This document shows, piece after piece, positions 14,113 to 16,508 of a stretch of DNA of 16,508 nucleotides; positions within the stretch are counted from its first letter, which is position 1; the number at the start of each line of letters is the position of its first letter. This DNA is from Anaerolineae bacterium. Its GTDB lineage: Bacteria > Chloroflexota > Anaerolineae > DRVO01. Under the pieces are notes generated by a model. It saw only the letters and a program-made list of their open reading frames with translations. It had not been told where the DNA came from and ran no database searches. A program made the position numbers and the translations under genes. The stretch is taken from assembly GCA_012719195.1 (NCBI GenBank), contig JAAYAV010000105.1, forward strand, positions 1-16,508, in the 5' to 3' direction.

Positions 14113-15360
14113 TCAGTAGCCGATGGTTATGGCGGTGGGGTTGACGTAGTCCTCGCCGGGCACGTACTGGACGTCTTCGTGGATGAGGCCGGCCCAGAAG
14201 TGGGGCTGCCGCCGTGGTGGGGGCTCTACAATGCGGATGCCGCCCGTCACCGTCACCACCTGCCCGGGCATGAGATAGTGGTAGTCACTGCCCTCGTACG
14301 TCACTTTGGTCAGCTCGGAGGTAGGCCCGAGCTGCCAGCGGTAGGGGTAGGGATCACCGGCGCTGTTGCCCTCGTAGTTGACGCCAATCCGGAACGCGCC
14401 GGAGCTGATGTGGTGGCCCAGGGTGTTGTAGTTCTGCGTGTTGTCGTAGACAGTGCCCGGCTCCGGTCCCTGCGTGCGGATGGGCACGCTGCCGATGTTC
14501 TGCACCGTCAGGGTGAAGTACAGCACCTCGCCTAGGGGCACCACGGTTGTGCTCCACTCCGCGCCCGCTCCCGAGCCGGACTTGATGATGGTGGCCCGAG
14601 GAACGCCCCCTTGCTCGATGGTCAGCTCCGTCTCGGCGCGAGTCTGGTTGCCGACCGCGTCCTCCACCTCCAGCACCACCTGGTACTGGCCGGCCGCCGG
14701 CGGAACCGCACCGAGGTCGATGCCGCCGTCGTAGTCGTGTTCGTGTCTCCCCGGCGCCCCGAACTCGCGGATGGCATCCTCGGGGACGGTGAACCGCTCG
14801 CCCGTGGGCCCGACCAGGTAGAGCGACAGCCGCGCCACTTCCTTGCTGAGGTCGTAGGTGATGCGCACCCGGTCGCCGATTCCGTCGCGGTTGGGGGTGA
14901 ATGAGCGTGGGAAGGCATCCAGCCCGATGATCTGAGGGTAGTTGTCATCAGCGTCTACGACGGAAAGCGGCGTCTCAGCGATGGCGGGACCTCCGGCACC
15001 GTCCAGCGGCTTGGCCTCGACTACCAGCCGGTAGTCGCCATCGGGCAAGACACGGCCATCCACGACGCCACTGAAGTCCACCGCGTAGTCTCCGGGAGAA
15101 CGCGTGGCATCCCGGCGGAAGTAGTGGCGGCCCTCTTCAGAATCCAGCATGTAGATGGAGACTGCGGCCGACCGGCGCAATGTGTAGGAGATTCGGGCCG
15201 CGTCGGTGACACCGTCGGCATTGGGGGTGATGGTGGTGGGCTCGACGGCCATCGCGGTCAGTATGGTCTCGTTAGCACAACCGGCCGCGACGCTCAGAAC
15301 CAGCAGCGCCGAGGCTACGAGGGGTATGCGAAAGAGTGAACGGCGTGTCATGGGGTTCAT
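14113..15360 (-). CDS. Lipoprotein with two FlgD-like Ig repeats
   Basis: This encodes 415 residues. A basic N-terminus (MTRRS), hydrophobic core and VAAGC with Cys28 form a lipoprotein signal. Two homologous Ig-like repeats follow: one opening with TITPNADGVTDAARISYTL (about 43-61), the second with SFTPNRDGIGDRVRITYDL (about 153-171). Each opening has a D/N-rich loop that may bind calcium, and each repeat ends in a strand such as GDYRLVVEAK or GQYQVVLEVED; this is the FlgD Ig-like fold. The C-terminal domain (about 255-415), with YFTLTVQNIGSVPIRTQGP and HFWAGLIHEDVQYVPGEDYV, looks like an adhesion or glycan-interacting beta-domain that I recall from Chloroflexota. It is probably a surface structural or scaffold protein. 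The start may be the ATG at 15360 (AGGCG three bases upstream) or the one at 15351. The two glycosyltransferases downstream may decorate it or a partner glycan. Confidence 0.82.
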   Translation of the reverse strand: MNPMTRRSLFRIPLVASALLVLSVAAGCANETILTAMAVEPTTITPNADGVTDAARISYTLRRSAAVSIYMLDSEEGRHYFRRDATRSPGDYAVDFSGVVDGRVLPDGDYRLVVEAKPLDGAGGPAIAETPLSVVDADDNYPQIIGLDAFPRSFTPNRDGIGDRVRITYDLSKEVARLSLYLVGPTGERFTVPEDAIREFGAPGRHEHDYDGGIDLGAVPPAAGQYQVVLEVEDAVGNQTRAETELTIEQGGVPRATIIKSGSGAGAEWSTTVVPLGEVLYFTLTVQNIGSVPIRTQGPEPGTVYDNTQNYNTLGHHISSGAFRIGVNYEGNSAGDPYPYRWQLGPTSELTKVTYEGSDYHYLMPGQVVTVTGGIRIVEPPPRRQPHFWAGLIHEDVQYVPGEDYVNPTAITIGY

Positions 15361-15366
15361 GTCGCC

Positions 15367-15396
15367 TATCTTAGTCTGGCACTTTCGGCGGGGCCA
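15367..15396 (-). promoter_or_regulatory. Weak candidate promoter of the surface lipoprotein operon
   Basis: On the minus strand TTGGCC and TAAGAT are spaced by about 18 bp just upstream of the lipoprotein start. If used, transcription would begin at or beside the first ATG (15360), favouring either a leaderless transcript or the second ATG at 15351. The match is modest. Confidence 0.3.
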
Positions 15397-15404
15397 ATCG
15401 GGGA

Positions 15405-15454
15405 ACCTAACCCCCCGGCCCCCTTCCCTGAGAAGGAAGGGGGAGGGGGGAGGT
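15405..15454. repeat. C/G-rich palindromic intergenic repeat
   Basis: CCCCCTTCC (15419-15427) and GGAAGGGGG (15435-15443) form a 9-bp stem around CTGAGAA. Outer arms extend it: CCCCCC 15411-15416 with GGGGGG 15445-15450, and ACCT 15405-15408 with AGGT 15451-15454. Elements of the form 'AACCCCCC-GGCCCCCTTCCC-loop-reverse' are familiar as dispersed intergenic repeats in Chloroflexota and other phyla. It lies just after the isomerase stop codon and before the lipoprotein promoter, so it may also end transcription. Confidence 0.65.
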
Positions 15455-15463
15455 AATCAGGGC

Positions 15464-16297
15464 CTACTTGAGGGCGAAGATGCGGTCCATGGCGGTGGCT
15501 GTGTCGTAGACCGACTCGACCGGGAAGTGCGTGAGTAGGCCGACCTCGGCGGTAACGTAGCCATCGTAGCCGATTCCGCGCAGCGACTTCATCAGCTTGG
15601 GCCAGTCCAGATCGCCGTGGAGAAGCTGGGCGAACCCCCGGCCGGTGCCCACGTCGATCTTGAAGTCCTTGATGTGCACCCGCGCGATGCGCGGCCCCAA
15701 GATCTCCGCCCAATGATGCGGATAGCCCCAGATCAGCATATTGCCGGCGTCGAAGTAGGCCTGCACGGCCGGGCTGCCGACCTCGTCCACGAAGCGGGCG
15801 TACTCGATGGGGCTGAGAAGGAACTTATTCCAGACGTTCTCCACGCCGATGGTCACGCCTAGCGTCTCCGCCTCCGGCCCGAGCTCCTGCAGAGCCTCCT
15901 TGGCGCGGTCGTAGCAGTAGTCGTAGCGGACGGCGTCATTCACCCAGTGCGGCACCAACAGCAGTACCTCGGCGTCCAGAGCCGCCGTGATGTGTAGGGC
16001 TCGCCGGATGGCGTCCTTACCCTTGGCGCGGACAGCCGGGTCGTCGGAAACGATCGGGTAGACGCGAACCGACACGCCGCCGCCCATGAGGCTGCAGACA
16101 TCCAGTCCCCGGTCCTTGACCATGCGGACGACCTTGGCCAGATCGGCGTCAGTCGAGTCAGCGTTCACCAGATCACCGCTACCGGCGTCGGCGATGCGCG
16201 GCTCGACGCCGTCGAATCCCGCCTTGGCGGCCAGGTCCAGGCGCTCCTCCATACTCAGATCGCCCGGCAGCCCACCCCAACACATGCCCTTCTTCAT
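15464..16297 (-). CDS. Sugar phosphate isomerase/epimerase-like TIM barrel protein
   Basis: This encodes 277 residues from the ATG at 16297, which has an excellent Shine-Dalgarno sequence (GGGGGAGGT). An upstream in-frame start at 16399 would run through the promoter and into the preceding gene, so it is rejected. The protein belongs to the xylose-isomerase-like (AP endonuclease 2) TIM barrel superfamily, cytosolic enzymes that isomerise or epimerise sugars with a divalent metal. The four expected metal ligands are visible: E153 in GVENVWNKF, D183 in AYFDAGNML, H208 in ARVHIKDF and E251 in VTAEVG. H117 in LLVPHW and the WGYPHHWAEILG segment also fit. The substrate is unknown; tagatose/ribulose-5-phosphate epimerase-like and inosose-metabolism relatives are possible. 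It appears to be a single-gene unit between its own promoter and the palindromic repeat. Confidence 0.88.
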   Translation of the reverse strand: MKKGMCWGGLPGDLSMEERLDLAAKAGFDGVEPRIADAGSGDLVNADSTDADLAKVVRMVKDRGLDVCSLMGGGVSVRVYPIVSDDPAVRAKGKDAIRRALHITAALDAEVLLLVPHWVNDAVRYDYCYDRAKEALQELGPEAETLGVTIGVENVWNKFLLSPIEYARFVDEVGSPAVQAYFDAGNMLIWGYPHHWAEILGPRIARVHIKDFKIDVGTGRGFAQLLHGDLDWPKLMKSLRGIGYDGYVTAEVGLLTHFPVESVYDTATAMDRIFALK

Positions 16298-16326
16298 GGC
16301 GATACCTCCCCCAGAGATGCGCGCCG

Positions 16327-16354
16327 ATGATAGCACGGCGTTCGCAGCGGTCAA
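16327..16354 (-). promoter_or_regulatory. Promoter of the isomerase gene
   Basis: On the minus strand TTGACC (16354-16349) and TATCAT (16332-16327), each five of six to consensus, are separated by 16 bp. Initiation near 16320 gives a leader of about 23 nt containing the Shine-Dalgarno sequence. It lies 25 bp after the stop of the upstream antiporter-like gene. Confidence 0.7.
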
Positions 16355-16379
16355 GTTACCACCCGACAGGCATGCCGCC

Positions 16380-16508
16380 CTAGCCCGTCGCTCGCGCATT
16401 CGCCGGGCAGGTCAGTCGGAGGATGATGTAGCCCACCACCCCGCTGATAACGGACGCTACCAGGATACCCACCTTGGCGATGTCCAGCAGCTCCGGCCGG
16501 ATGAACGA
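16380..16508 (-). CDS. C-terminal fragment of an NhaA-like Na+/H+ antiporter (partial)
   Basis: The last 42 codons of a minus-strand gene enter from the window edge and end at TAG (16382-16380). The translation contains PELLDIAKVGILVASVISGV followed by VGYIILRL and a short polar tail. A D-x-AK-x-G-I-L hydrophobic helix ending in GY-x-x-LR is what I remember as the end of the last transmembrane helix of NhaA-type antiporters, which exchange sodium for protons across the inner membrane. The start and most of the protein lie outside the window, so this is a tentative family call. The downstream isomerase has its own promoter, so the two need not be cotranscribed. Confidence 0.65.
   Translation of the reverse strand, partial: SFIRPELLDIAKVGILVASVISGVVGYIILRLTCPANARATG

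Overview
The window is GC-rich bacterial DNA with tightly packed genes, most of them on the minus strand. The best guess for the host is a Chloroflexota bacterium. This rests on three remembered family traits: a regulator with a multi-pass membrane region, a GAF-like domain and a C-terminal HTH; a lipoprotein with FlgD-like Ig repeats; and a C/G-rich palindromic intergenic repeat. An archaeal-style mevalonate operon also fits. No rRNA, tRNA, IS element, CRISPR array or phage gene was seen.

Layout. Bases 35-1612 (+) encode an unknown cysteine-paired lipoprotein. It converges on a minus-strand pair (1805-3992): a large membrane protein with a wall-protein-like C-terminal motif, then a small lipoprotein. 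The 1613-1804 gap holds two strong inverted repeats. A CPBP-family membrane protease (4350-5150, +) diverges from this pair.

Bases 5217-12418 (-) hold the core of the window. From upstream to downstream it runs: a good promoter, tsaE, a GNAT acetyltransferase, and the membrane/GAF/HTH regulator overlapping the GNAT stop. After a 190-bp control region come a class II HMG-CoA reductase, an archaeal-type HMG-CoA synthase, an acetoacetyl-CoA thiolase and a DUF35 zinc-ribbon/OB protein. The last four together convert acetyl-CoA to mevalonate. The kinases and decarboxylase needed to reach IPP are not in the window.

Bases 12421-15360 (-) form a cell-surface module: a lipoprotein with two FlgD-like Ig repeats followed by two GT2 glycosyltransferases. 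Further upstream lie a sugar phosphate isomerase/epimerase-like TIM barrel (15464-16297, -) with a clear promoter, and the last 42 codons of an NhaA-like Na+/H+ antiporter at the window edge.

The most interesting stretch is 9173-9362, between the membrane regulator and the mevalonate operon. It carries three helically phased CTGACAG motifs, the last forming the -35 box of a promoter with a long 19-nt spacer. Below that is a leader with an 11-bp stem abutting the Shine-Dalgarno sequence, and a loop complementary to it. My hypothesis is a membrane-bound one-component regulator controlling an archaeal-type mevalonate operon, with a second control layer in the leader RNA.
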